A DNA stretch of 52,767 bases, from the NCBI RefSeq assembly GCF_900167535.1, contig NZ_FUYE01000027.1:1-52767 (forward strand), given 5' to 3'. Shown piece after piece: positions 24,701 through 32,649 of the stretch. The notes below the pieces were generated by a model that searched no databases, was not told the origin of the DNA, and saw nothing but the letters and a program-made list of their open reading frames with translations. Source of the stretch: Prosthecobacter debontii (lineage in GTDB: Bacteria > Verrucomicrobiota > Verrucomicrobiia > Verrucomicrobiales > Verrucomicrobiaceae). Position numbers and translations under genes: made by a program. Each line of letters begins with the position of its first letter. Position 1 is the stretch's first letter.

Positions 24701-26950
24701 CACGCTGTTATCTCCATTCAGCACCAGGGCACCCGTGCCTTCCTTCGTGATGGTGCCCGCCACGATGTTCAGCCTGCCATTGATGACGATGTCCCCATTG
24801 CCACTGAAGATCATCGGCATACCCGCGCCATTGATCGCATTGCTGGTGGGGAGCCCTGCCACAGGGGCAAAGGTGAGCGTGCCTGATTCCGAATGAATGC
24901 GCCCATTGGTGAGGGCTTGGACTTCAGTCGTGATCGTGTTGTTGCCACTGACATTGCGCAGAGCCCCCGCCGTGCCGCCGACCCCGCGCCCGGCAAAGAT
25001 GATCCTCTCCGCGGTGGTGATGTCGCCCGAGAAAAGCAAAGATGCACCTGTCAGGATCTGTGTATAAGAGGCGCTGGCAGAGCTCCCCAGGGCGTTCGCA
25101 TGGCTGATCTCCAAACTGCCACTGCTGAGGATCGTCTGGCCCGTGTAAGTATTCGCCGCCGTGAGGGCCGAGACTCCTGTGCCATTGACCAGCAAAGTCA
25201 CCGCCCCACTGCCATTGTTCTCGATCACCGAGTTCACCGTCAGGCGGCTATTGGAAAGGTTCGTCAATAAGACCTGCCCAGCCGTATTATCAGCCCCCCC
25301 TGCGGTCAGTTTACCCCCGCTGAGCGTGAGATTGCGCGCGCCTGTGACGATCTGGATGCCACCTGCCGTGCCGAGGCGCAGCGTCCCACCCCCGGCGGAA
25401 ACGGTGCGATCCACCCAGGTATCCGTCATGGAAAGCGTGTTCACGGTGACCGTGCCCGCCCCCTGAGTGACGTCAGCCGTGGAGGCATTGCCGATGCGCA
25501 GGTTTGCCACCGGAGCCTCCGACAACGCCGTGCCGGTTTGATGGACCGTATCCCCGGTAAATCCGGTGAGCACGCCGGCCGGAGCTGCCGCCCAGGAGGC
25601 ACTGCCATCCGCGGCTGTAAAGGTGGCCCAAGCCCCCAAGAAAGCCGAGGGCGTGCTGGTGGTGATGCTGCCGCTGACGGGTGCCTTCACCGACAGCAGC
25701 CCATTGCCCGTGCGGCTGATGCTGCCCAGGGTCAGGTTCACCGTGCCGCCGGAACCAGAGATCAGCTCGATCTCCGATAGATTCTGAGCCACCGTCACAT
25801 TGCCAAATCTTTGGTTATTCACCGTGCCATCCTTGCCTTGTAATCGCAGCACCGTCACCGTGCCATGTCCCCCGAACAGGTTCAACGCCCCTGCCGCCAC
25901 CGCCGTGTTGCTGTAAAAGATGTTCGACTCCGGTGCCCCAGTGGCATTGAAGGCCAACACATTCAGCCCCCCTTCAGAGGCCGCAAGGGCTGTGGGAAAA
26001 TTGGGGGTTACCGCACGGCCAAAATTCGTCGCTCCGGTGTAGGTATTTGCCGCCGTGTAAGTCATCGAGAGCGGAGCCGTTGCCGTCGTGGGGAGCAGCG
26101 CCGTGCGAGTGAAGGCAAAGCTGCCGCCATCCTCCACGATCGGGGCCGTGATGGAGGAATTGACGACGTTCGTATGCGTATGGACACGGGCATCTCCCGC
26201 CAGTGTGATGCCACCGGATAAAACGACTGAGGAAGTCGCATCCAGCCGGATGGCTCCCCACTCGGTCGTTCCGCCTGAACCCGCGATGCGGAAAGGTGTG
26301 CTGTAGGTGCCACCGGCGGAGGGGATATGCGCTACCGAATTCGACTCAATCACCACCTCCGACACATTGGGAAACACCGAGGCCGAACCGAAGCTGAGGA
26401 AGATGCCACCGTTCTGCCCCTTAGCCGTCAGCGGCCCCGTCAGGTCCGTATTCACCGCTGTAAACCGAGCATACCCGATGCTCGTGCCACTGGACTTTTG
26501 CACCGCTAAGTTCGTGGCAATGACAGGAAGCTGGAAATTGATCGCCGTGGTATTGACACTGCTGCCCGAGGTGGCCCCATTGGCGATATTGATCACCGGC
26601 GCACTGCCAGTGAGACTCAGCGTCCCGCTACCCGTTGTGACAAAGGCATAGGCCTGCGTGCTGGTGGTGGGGGCGGCACTGAGCGCCAAAAAGTTCAGCC
26701 CCGTCGCCGAGATCGCCGTGTTGATCGTGATATTGCCCCCGGCAGCACTGCTGCTGCTGCCAAACTGAGCCACTGCATTGTCCCAGGCCTTGTTACTCAA
26801 GCTCACGGCATCCCACCAGTTTTCAGTCGTCGCATCCCAGACCCCAGCGCCATTTTGCGCTCCCGTGCTGCCGGTATTTGCATCGAAGATGAGCTCAGCC
26901 ATTCCCGGGGTCGCGGTAGAGAAAAGCAAGGAGACAAGGAATCGTTTCAT
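21707..26950 (-). CDS. Giant autotransporter-repeat protein with PEP-CTERM sorting signal
   Basis: 1747 residues from ATG 26950 (MKRFLVSLLFSTATPGMA, signal peptide); the open frame continues 20 codons upstream without support. The body is an extended beta-helix of autotransporter-associated repeats: recurring ANTYTGATNFG, ANTYTGQTILSSGSLEIS, GDNSVNTGAITVNAGILRVG and similar, with runs of Gly/Thr/Asn. The end VPEPSRMLLLVLGLGG-LIVRRRRGRC is a PEP-CTERM signal: PEP motif, hydrophobic helix, arginine cluster. It is thus exported and sorted to the surface or extracellular matrix by an exosortase, not by an outer-membrane autotransporter barrel, which is absent. No exosortase gene is present in the window. 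Confidence 0.92.
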   Translation of the reverse strand: MKRFLVSLLFSTATPGMAELIFDANTGSTGAQNGAGVWDATTENWWDAVSLSNKAWDNAVAQFGSSSSAAGGNITINTAISATGLNFLALSAAPTTSTQAYAFVTTGSGTLSLTGSAPVINIANGATSGSSVNTTAINFQLPVIATNLAVQKSSGTSIGYARFTAVNTDLTGPLTAKGQNGGIFLSFGSASVFPNVSEVVIESNSVAHIPSAGGTYSTPFRIAGSGGTTEWGAIRLDATSSVVLSGGITLAGDARVHTHTNVVNSSITAPIVEDGGSFAFTRTALLPTTATAPLSMTYTAANTYTGATNFGRAVTPNFPTALAASEGGLNVLAFNATGAPESNIFYSNTAVAAGALNLFGGHGTVTVLRLQGKDGTVNNQRFGNVTVAQNLSEIELISGSGGTVNLTLGSISRTGNGLLSVKAPVSGSITTSTPSAFLGAWATFTAADGSASWAAAPAGVLTGFTGDTVHQTGTALSEAPVANLRIGNASTADVTQGAGTVTVNTLSMTDTWVDRTVSAGGGTLRLGTAGGIQIVTGARNLTLSGGKLTAGGADNTAGQVLLTNLSNSRLTVNSVIENNGSGAVTLLVNGTGVSALTAANTYTGQTILSSGSLEISHANALGSSASASYTQILTGASLLFSGDITTAERIIFAGRGVGGTAGALRNVSGNNTITTEVQALTNGRIHSESGTLTFAPVAGLPTSNAINGAGMPMIFSGNGDIVINGRLNIVAGTITKEGTGALVLNGDNSVNTGAITVNAGILRVGHSNAMGGAGSVTIASGAALELSGGITAAKTMTVGGTGIATQGAIRSLTGSNTLAGVITLSASLRLQAEAGSTLNFDVASGNAVQHAGSATLTLTLAGNGTLNFADPIAKTSTGTLSLLKTGNGTANIKAASTTLNGSLTANGGILNLDYSAGTVTGNMVGSGMAMTLSGGVLQLTGRSAASVTQTFGAVTVAIGQSEIRVVQNGGTNVNLALGAIGRPNIGGSLRFTPGTGTLTTTGGTDNTALMFDSMLFATVGSSDWAATGALSGGVRNIVGLSTLPGGGYTTTTSTGGTLSGHADVTTSTASVPESLTINSLRFNTSGGSALSIASGKILSTGGILVGPEAGAFETTISGGTLRSSSTGTSSTTGELLIIQNNTAAGLAISSVIANSAVSTTTSFTKGGPGTVYLDTVNHTYAGTTRVLEGMLHIRSGNISASGEITLGSGANSGVLKLGDGSTAVSVALDWLRIDGTGTGNAVVGGSTAYSTFTLDNNTVASDFRNGRLGGDGVNEDNLNFRTIAGVSPTTGALIATLGPANTYKGKTSMLLGTIEATLLADVGFASSLGKGDRDADAGIIEMSAHEVSSGTAIATSVLRYIGSTDSSTNREIRIHNNDTVTQITEVSAVLENTGTGSVKFTTAFTATGANTATRQFRLGGTNTGANEIVGISDAPNAATSVEKLGTGTWIITGDSPHSGGTTVTNGLLQLGNGGSTGSVAGSAITLVAPTSILSTRRSGTLTLDQAITGSGTLRIDNLPSGITRLTSDLNTYASTLVQSGTLLANNASSLSSATGTGSVIVRPGAVLGGTGRIAPAIHGSIVLTGATLSVGDSSLSTPQAADLTLATTGTGLLSLQAASIFAFDLFSGAGFGDNTLTAGAADLAVISGGLALGTDITLRVSNPTGMTAFAAEDSWRLFDWSGLSGLTGNFTRYELPTLSEGLAWDLSQLYSHGVLSITVSVVPEPSRMLLLVLGLGGLIVRRRRGRC

Positions 26951-27283
26951 GGGTTGCACGGTGTAGCCGCCCGCTCGCATCGAGACCGTGGACATCCCGG
27001 CACAACACAAGGCTGTTTCACAGGTCTAACCAAAGGGGGGTAAAACGGGGGGCTAAGGCCTCACCAAGCAACGTCCATGCCGTCAAATGCCGCCAAACCT
27101 CGATGCAGCACAATCGTATCGGAATCCATCAGCAGCGGTGCAAGCACGAGTCGTTAGGCCATCTGCATCGAAGATGGCCAAGCCTCAGTTCGCATGTTAG
27201 ACTGCGATTGAACTGGATGAGAGCGCTAGGAAACGGCCGCACTCCGCCACGCGAAACGAAACGCACCTTTGCTGAAATTTGCC

Positions 27284-27760
27284 ATGACGACCCATGACCA
27301 ACGCCTGTTGCGCCTTGCCATTCACCTCGCCCAGGAAAATCTCACCACCGGCGTAGGCGGCCCTTTCGGGGCAGTCATTGCACGAGGCACGGACATCCTC
27401 GCCACGGCCAGCAATGAAGTCACCTCCACCAACGATCCCACGGCCCATGCCGAAGTGGTGGCCATCCGCCAAGCCTGCCTGTCCATCGGCCATTACTCGC
27501 TGGCCGGTTGCATCCTGTATGCCAGTTGTGAGCCCTGCCCCATGTGCCTAGCAGCCACCTATTGGGCACGTATCGATCGCCTCTATTACGCGGCCAGTCG
27601 GCACGATGCCGCCGAGGCGGGGTTCGACGATGAGTTCCTCTACCGCGAACTCGTGCTGCCTGTGAACGAACGCATCATCCCCACTCACCAACAGCTCGCC
27701 AGCGAGGGAGCCGCCATCTTCACCGCTTGGAGTGCGAAGACGGATAAGGTCATGTATTGA
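27284..27760 (+). CDS. Nucleoside deaminase, guanine-deaminase-like
   Basis: 158 residues from ATG 27284. Cytidine/deoxycytidylate deaminase fold with the zinc site: His55 and catalytic Glu57 in TAHAEVVAIR, and Cys85/Cys88 in SCEPCPMCLAA. The C-terminal tyrosine (TDKVMY) and the ENLTTGVGGPFGAVIARG start are typical of Bacillus GuaD-type guanine deaminases, which convert guanine to xanthine; tRNA adenosine deaminase TadA is less likely since the C-terminal arm matches GuaD. Two degraded copies flank it at 20617-20896 and 28931-29073. The 333 bp upstream contain nothing I can support. Confidence 0.88.
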   Translation: MTTHDQRLLRLAIHLAQENLTTGVGGPFGAVIARGTDILATASNEVTSTNDPTAHAEVVAIRQACLSIGHYSLAGCILYASCEPCPMCLAATYWARIDRLYYAASRHDAAEAGFDDEFLYRELVLPVNERIIPTHQQLASEGAAIFTAWSAKTDKVMY

Positions 27761-27954
27761 GCACAGCTCAAAACGAGCTGCATCACAGACCGCGCGCCCA
27801 TCCAACAAAGGAGGATTTATTTGCTTTACCGAACCTGTGTAAGTCGAATGTCCCTGGCCAGCGCAGGGCTGAAACGACGCGCCACCGCATGGGGGGACAG
27901 ACATCGCAGCATGACAAACCAGGACGTCTCTGCTACATGCCCGCTCATCCGGCT

Positions 27955-28908
27955 ATGCTCACCTCCCTGCTCTTTATTCTTCTCGGCCTTGTCCTGTTGT
28001 ATTTCGGCGGGGAGGGGCTGGTGCGGGGGAGTTCGTCTCTGGCTCTGCGATTGGGACTAACGCCGCTGGTGGTGGGGCTGACGGTGGTGGCCTTTGGCAC
28101 GAGTGCGCCGGAGTTGGTGGTGAGCATCAAGGCAGCGCTGGATGGTCAGGGGGCCATTGCGATTGGCAACGTGCTAGGCTCAAACGCGCTCAATGTCGGC
28201 CTGATCCTAGGGCTGACGGCGCTGATCTGCCCCCTGGCAGTGCAGCTCCAGATCCTACGCATCGATGCCCCCATCATGGTCGCCGTCTCCTTGCTCGCAG
28301 GCTGGGTCCTGGCCGATTTGCAAGTGAGTCGTGAGGAGGGCGTCTGCCTTGTCCTGGGCCTGATCGGTTACGTGATCTTCACGGTGATATATGCCAAGCG
28401 GGTGCAAGAGCCGGTGGCCGTCGTGGTTGAGTATTCCGAAGCCTTACCTCCACCGAGGGGCAGTGTCTGGCGGGATGTGGTCTTCGTCCTGGGCGGCCTG
28501 GCCCTGCTGGTCGCGGGTTCGCGCTTCATGGTGGATGGCGCCGTCAGTTTGGCGCGCCTCTTTAACATTAGCGAGGCGGTGATCGGCTTGACCATCGTGG
28601 CCGCTGGCACCAGCATGCCGGAACTGGTGACCTGCGTGGTCGCTGCCCTGAAAAAGGAGCCGGACATCGCGCTGGGAAACATCATTGGGTCGAATATTTT
28701 CAATATTCTCGGCATCCTTGGTGGTGCTGCTTTGACCCGCCCCCTCCAGGGCGGGGGTATCCAGATGACCGATATTTATGTCACTGTCGCGTTTGCCATT
28801 ATCCTCGTGCCAATCCTGCGCACCGGGACTAAGCTGATGCGCTGGGAGGGGGCACTGCTGCTGGCCGCCTACATGGGCTACATGGCGTGGCTGTGGCCCA
28901 AGCCGTGA
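27955..28908 (+). CDS. Calcium/sodium antiporter (CaCA/YrbG type)
   Basis: 317 residues, about ten spans, with an inverted repeat of two five-helix halves. The alpha-1 repeat is VVAFGTSAPELVVSIKAAL with AIGNVLGSNALNVGLILG, and the alpha-2 repeat is IVAAGTSMPELVTCVVAAL with ALGNIIGSNIFNILGILG; these carry the acidic cation-binding residues of the family. ATG 27955 (MLTSLLFILLGLVLLYFGG) starts at the first span; ATG 27937 is an alternative, and the longer open frame back to 27757 is not used. It sits between the intact deaminase gene and a deaminase fragment. Confidence 0.9.
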   Translation: MLTSLLFILLGLVLLYFGGEGLVRGSSSLALRLGLTPLVVGLTVVAFGTSAPELVVSIKAALDGQGAIAIGNVLGSNALNVGLILGLTALICPLAVQLQILRIDAPIMVAVSLLAGWVLADLQVSREEGVCLVLGLIGYVIFTVIYAKRVQEPVAVVVEYSEALPPPRGSVWRDVVFVLGGLALLVAGSRFMVDGAVSLARLFNISEAVIGLTIVAAGTSMPELVTCVVAALKKEPDIALGNIIGSNIFNILGILGGAALTRPLQGGGIQMTDIYVTVAFAIILVPILRTGTKLMRWEGALLLAAYMGYMAWLWPKP

Positions 28909-28930
28909 AGCTCACTCCTACTCGACGTGA

Positions 28931-29073
28931 CCGTTTCGACGAGGAGTTCCTGGACCGCGAACTCGTGCTGATGGTGCCTGAGCGCAGCCTTCGTTACCCA
29001 GCCGAGTCTGATCCTGAAAGGAGCCCAGGTCTTCTCCGACTGGGTCGCCGATGTGGATAAGGTGCCTTACTGA
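28931..29073 (+). pseudogene. Degraded guanine-deaminase-like fragment (3' end, copy downstream)
   Basis: Matches the last third of the intact gene: RFDEEFLDRELVLMV against GFDDEFLYRELVLPV, and QVFSDWVADVDKVPY then stop against AIFTAWSAKTDKVMY then stop. Bases between have deletions and shifts (the HQQLASEG part is broken). The N-terminal two thirds and the zinc site are missing. Same strand as the intact gene, about 1.2 kb after it, with the antiporter gene between. Confidence 0.85.
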
Positions 29074-29213
29074 GCTTCCTTTGGCATTCTTGACGCGTAG
29101 AACTGCTGGAGACGAAGTTCAGCCTTGTCAGACGCGGTCGTTGGCTTTTGCATGGATAGGGCAAGCTTTCAGCGAGCGTGTCTCACTCAGAGCTTCGTGT
29201 CTTTTCGCAACCT

Positions 29214-30209
29214 ATGTCTGTCGAATTCCAAGACTACTACGCCACGCTCGGTCTCTCCCGCGAGGCCAGTGAGGATGAGATCAAAAAAGCCTTTCGCAAA
29301 CTGGCCCGGCAATACCATCCCGACGTCGCTCAGGACAAACCAGCGGCTGAGGCCAAGTTCAAAGAGATCAACGAAGCCTATGAAGTGCTGAGTGATCCCG
29401 AGAAACGCAAGAAATACGATCTGCTCGGGGCACACTGGCGGGATGCGGAGAACGGCATGCCTCCGCCACCGCCTCGGCAGTCTCGCCGACGCGCCCAGGC
29501 CGGTGTGCCGGAGCCAGAGTTCCACTTCGGCGGCACCGGGTTCAGCGATTTCTTCGAGCAGTATTTCAGTGGCGGCACCCGCTACGGCTTCCCGGAGGAT
29601 GATCCTGGCGGATTTCAATACAGCTACACCCAGGGTGGCCAGCCGCGCGCACGCCGGGGCAGTGACATCGAGGGAGACATCCTCGTCACCCTCCACGAGG
29701 CCATGCACGGCACCGTGCGGCCCATCTCCATGCAGAGTGTCAACCCGCAGACGGGGCAGGTGGAGACCACCGAATTTCAAGTGCGCATCCCCCCGGGAGC
29801 GACCGATGGCCGCCGCATCCGCGTGCCCGGTCATGGCGAACCAGGGCAAGGGGGAGCCCCCGCAGGCGATCTCTTCCTGCGGGTGCGCCATGCTACGCAT
29901 CCCAACTTCAGCAGTCGCGAGGCCGATATCTATTACGAACTCGACATTGCCCCCTGGGAGGCTGTGCTCGGGGCGGAGATCGTCGTGCCCACCCTGGATG
30001 GTTCCATCAAACTGCGCATCCCTGCCGGGGCCGAAAATGGCCAGAAACTGCGGGCGAAAAACCGAGGCCTTCCAAAAGGTAAAACCGGTGAACGCGGAGA
30101 CTTCTACGTGGTGCTGAATGTGCAACTGCCCACCACGCTCTCCAGTGAAGAGCGCACGCTCTGGGAAAACCTGCGCGCCACCTCCAGCTTCCGGCCCCGA
30201 GCCTCTTAA
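29214..30209 (+). CDS. cbpA: DnaJ-type co-chaperone without zinc finger
   Basis: 331 residues from ATG 29214. J-domain at residues about 6-72 with HPD motif at 35-37 (QYHPDVAQ), a short G/F-like linker (FSDFFEQYFSGGTRYGF), and the two C-terminal substrate domains (VTLHEAMHGTVRPI, PGATDGRRIRVPGHGEPGQG, LDIAPWEAVLGAEIVVPTLD). The cysteine-rich zinc domain of DnaJ is missing, so it is CbpA-like. It stimulates DnaK ATPase. The next gene, a CbpM-like modulator, begins 27 bp after it, the same pair as in E. coli. Confidence 0.93.
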   Translation: MSVEFQDYYATLGLSREASEDEIKKAFRKLARQYHPDVAQDKPAAEAKFKEINEAYEVLSDPEKRKKYDLLGAHWRDAENGMPPPPPRQSRRRAQAGVPEPEFHFGGTGFSDFFEQYFSGGTRYGFPEDDPGGFQYSYTQGGQPRARRGSDIEGDILVTLHEAMHGTVRPISMQSVNPQTGQVETTEFQVRIPPGATDGRRIRVPGHGEPGQGGAPAGDLFLRVRHATHPNFSSREADIYYELDIAPWEAVLGAEIVVPTLDGSIKLRIPAGAENGQKLRAKNRGLPKGKTGERGDFYVVLNVQLPTTLSSEERTLWENLRATSSFRPRAS

Positions 30210-30235
30210 CCTCCAGCACGCCTGCCCTGAACCTC

Positions 30236-30550
30236 ATGAGCTCAGCCCACTCCTCCCCCCTGCCCTACGAAAGCGCAGAGACCGAGACCCGCTACAGCCT
30301 GGAAGTCATCGCCGAACTCACCGGCGTGGATACCGCCACCATCCTGCATTACCGGGAAGCCGGATTCATCCCGCCAGCGGAAAGATCGCCCGCCAGCCAA
30401 GCCATCTTCGATCAAGAGGACCTGCGCCAGCTCCGCCGCATCGAGCACCTGCGCGCCAACTGCGCCGTCAATGATCAAGGCCTGCGCCTGATCTTGAATC
30501 TACTGGATGAGGTCGAGTCCCTGAGGCAGCAGGTGCGGCAGCGGTGGTGA
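30236..30550 (+). CDS. cbpM: CbpM-like chaperone modulator (MerR-type fold)
   Basis: 104 residues. MerR-like winged helix: YSLEVIAELTGVDTATILHY, then REAGFIPPAE and the DLRQLRRIEHLRANCAVNDQ helices, ending in a coiled coil (ILNLLDEVESLRQQVRQRW). CbpM of E. coli binds the J-domain of CbpA and blocks its help to DnaK; the direct neighbourhood to cbpA supports this role over a DNA-binding one. It has no DNA-binding partner site that I can see. Confidence 0.85.
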   Translation: MSSAHSSPLPYESAETETRYSLEVIAELTGVDTATILHYREAGFIPPAERSPASQAIFDQEDLRQLRRIEHLRANCAVNDQGLRLILNLLDEVESLRQQVRQRW

Positions 30551-30592
30551 GAAAACCATGCTCACTCACGAGCCAATCCATCCGTCTAGCCA

Positions 30593-31270
30593 ATGGATTC
30601 CATCACCTTCCTCACCGCTTTTTTAGTCGCAGGCGGCGCTTTCACCTTCTGGTGTTCTCTGAAAAACGACGACTGGTTCTTCAACTTCCCCGGCCCCTCG
30701 CAGGCCTTGATTTTGGTCTTGGGGCGCCCCGCGGCACGGATCTTCTACCTCCTCTTCAGCCTCGTGCTGCTCGGGTGGGGAGTCGTTCGCATGGTGGACC
30801 CACCCCGCCGGATTCCTGTGGCCTTTATCGATGAAGTCGCCCGACCTGGAGGCGTGAACCTCACGGATGGATCGAAGGCTCTCCCCGAGCTTCATCAAAA
30901 GCGGGCGGAAATCCGCCACCTGCAAACCGATGCCACGGGCTGGACGTCCTTTTGGTGGCCCTTGCATCGCAACCTGCCCTATTTTGCAGACGCGCGAGAT
31001 AGCAGCCTCGCCGGACCGGACTTTTCGGAAGGCTTTCACTTTCGCAAACGCTCAGTGGGAAACCTCATGGTGGAAGGTCGGGTGCTCTACTTCGATGCCA
31101 ATCGGGTGAGTTGCGACAATTGGTTGTTCTCCTCGCACCCTCTTTCCTCCGCCGCCTTTGCCGTGGTCATCTGCACGCCTGAAGCCTCTCAAGCCAATGG
31201 TTTCAGCGAGAGTCTGGCCGTGTTTTACTGCCGCGCCAACACGCCCCTTTACCAACGGCTCTTTGACTGA
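30593..31270 (+). CDS. Membrane protein with Imm17-like N-terminal region
   Basis: 225 residues. Two membrane spans (about residues 3-21 and 49-66) enclose NDDWFFNFPGPSQALILVLG and RPAARIFYLLFSLVLLGWG; the pattern WFFN-R/x-LGR-xARIFY resembles immunity protein 17 of polymorphic toxin systems. The remaining 155 residues are a soluble domain that I do not recognise (contains RKRSVGNLMVEGRVLYFD and a Trp-rich GWTSFWWPLHR). No toxin gene is next to it, so the immunity role is only a possibility; Imm17-like pieces also occur as general two-span modules. Confidence 0.6.
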   Translation: MDSITFLTAFLVAGGAFTFWCSLKNDDWFFNFPGPSQALILVLGRPAARIFYLLFSLVLLGWGVVRMVDPPRRIPVAFIDEVARPGGVNLTDGSKALPELHQKRAEIRHLQTDATGWTSFWWPLHRNLPYFADARDSSLAGPDFSEGFHFRKRSVGNLMVEGRVLYFDANRVSCDNWLFSSHPLSSAAFAVVICTPEASQANGFSESLAVFYCRANTPLYQRLFD

Positions 31271-31369
31271 GAATCCAGGCGTCGGCTCGACTGAGTTTGA
31301 TCGCCGGCTCTTCCTCGCGTCACCCATTCGTCGCTTGACCTTTCGGTCTCTGCCCCGACTTCCTCCCCC

Positions 31370-31987
31370 ATGCCCGGTCCTGTCCTGCTCTCTGATATTG
31401 GCAATGTTTTGACCTTCTTCGACTTCAGCGTCGCGGCCCAGCGTGTCGCGGAGCGCAGCCCATATCCAGCGGAGGCACTCTCCGCTCGGCTGGATCACAT
31501 CAAACTGCCGTTTGAGAATGGCGACATGGATGACGACACCTTTGTGGCCGAGGCCATCGCGGCGCTGGAATTTGCGGGCACCCAGGAAGACTTTGAGACC
31601 ATCTGGTGCGAGATCTTCACCGAGAACCTCGCCATGAAAAGCACGCTGGAGCCTCTGGTGGGCAAGGTGCCCATGAAGCTGCTGTCCAATACCAGCGGCC
31701 TACATAAAAATTACCTGCTGAGCACCTATGACATCTTCCGCCCTTTCAGCGGCGGGGTGTATTCGTATTCAGCCAAGTGCAGCAAGCCGGGTGAAGAGAT
31801 CTTTCGCGTGACCATTGAGGAACTGGATCTCGATCCGGCGCAGACCTTTTACATCGATGATCTGGAGGCGAACATTGCCACAGCCAAGCGGCTCGGTTTC
31901 CAAACGCATCACTACCATCACGAGCGCCATGCAGGGCTGGAAAAAGAACTCGCAGCCTGGGCGCAGAAACACGGACTCACGGCGTGA
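31370..31987 (+). CDS. HAD-superfamily hydrolase (YihX-like)
   Basis: 205 residues. Motif I is LLSDIGNVLTFFD (nucleophile Asp9), motif II LLSNTSG, motif III Lys in SAKCSKPGEEIF, motif IV TFYIDDLEANIATAKRLG. Typical of YihX/epoxide-hydrolase-N-type HAD phosphatases that act on sugar phosphates or small phosphoesters; the substrate is unknown. The +2 residue of motif I is Gly (DIG), as in YihX-type members, so it is not a clear phosphatase with the classic DxD. Stands alone, upstream of the mcsA-mcsB-clpC operon. Confidence 0.85.
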   Translation: MPGPVLLSDIGNVLTFFDFSVAAQRVAERSPYPAEALSARLDHIKLPFENGDMDDDTFVAEAIAALEFAGTQEDFETIWCEIFTENLAMKSTLEPLVGKVPMKLLSNTSGLHKNYLLSTYDIFRPFSGGVYSYSAKCSKPGEEIFRVTIEELDLDPAQTFYIDDLEANIATAKRLGFQTHHYHHERHAGLEKELAAWAQKHGLTA

Positions 31988-32091
31988 TGAAGGGGTGGTT
32001 GACGTGAGATTCTACGTGCCCTAGCTGTTCCTCTGGCACGCGCCGTGCGTATAACATGGTAAAGGCCCATCAAGCCGGAATCTCCACCTCT

Positions 32092-32574
32092 ATGAAATGT
32101 GACGTTTGCGATAGTGAAGCCACCGTGTTTCTGACCCAGATCATCAATGGGCAGATGACCACGGTGAACCTTTGCGATGCCTGTTCTAAGGCCAAAGGGG
32201 TCACGGACGAAATGGGCTTTGGGCTCGCTGAGGCTTTCCTGAGCCAAGCTCCGCCCCCCATCACGGCAGATACTTCATGCCCGACCTGTGGCTTCACGGC
32301 AGCTCAGCTGAAAAAGATCGGCCGCATGGGCTGCCCGGAATGCTATCACACCTTCCGCGACGGGCTGGATGGCCTGCTGAAGTCCATGCACAAAGGCACC
32401 CGCCACATCGGCAAAGTGCCGCACCGCATCGTCACCCGCAATGCCCTGGTGGGCAACATCGGCCACCTGCGCGAGGAGCTGGCCAATGCGGTGCGTGATG
32501 AACGCTATGAAGACGCAGCGCGCCTGAAAACCGAGATCGATCTTCTCCAGGCGAAGCTGCCGTCTCCTCCCTGA
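32092..32574 (+). CDS. mcsA: McsA-like activator of protein arginine kinase
   Basis: 160 residues from ATG 32092 (MKCDVCDSEATVFLTQ); the frame opens at 32056 but the zinc motif begins at residue 3. Cysteine pairs CDVC (3-6) and CDAC (28-31), then CPTC and CPEC, fit the two zinc centres of McsA. The C-terminus holds an UVR motif (RDERYEDAARLKTEIDLLQ). In Bacillus it binds and activates McsB. It is followed by mcsB after 75 bp. Confidence 0.9.
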   Translation: MKCDVCDSEATVFLTQIINGQMTTVNLCDACSKAKGVTDEMGFGLAEAFLSQAPPPITADTSCPTCGFTAAQLKKIGRMGCPECYHTFRDGLDGLLKSMHKGTRHIGKVPHRIVTRNALVGNIGHLREELANAVRDERYEDAARLKTEIDLLQAKLPSPP

Positions 32575-32649
32575 TTTTTGTCACTTCTTTTCTGCCCTGC
32601 GTCTGTTCGAACAAACAGGGCGTTTACTCTCTCTAACGAATCATCCCCG

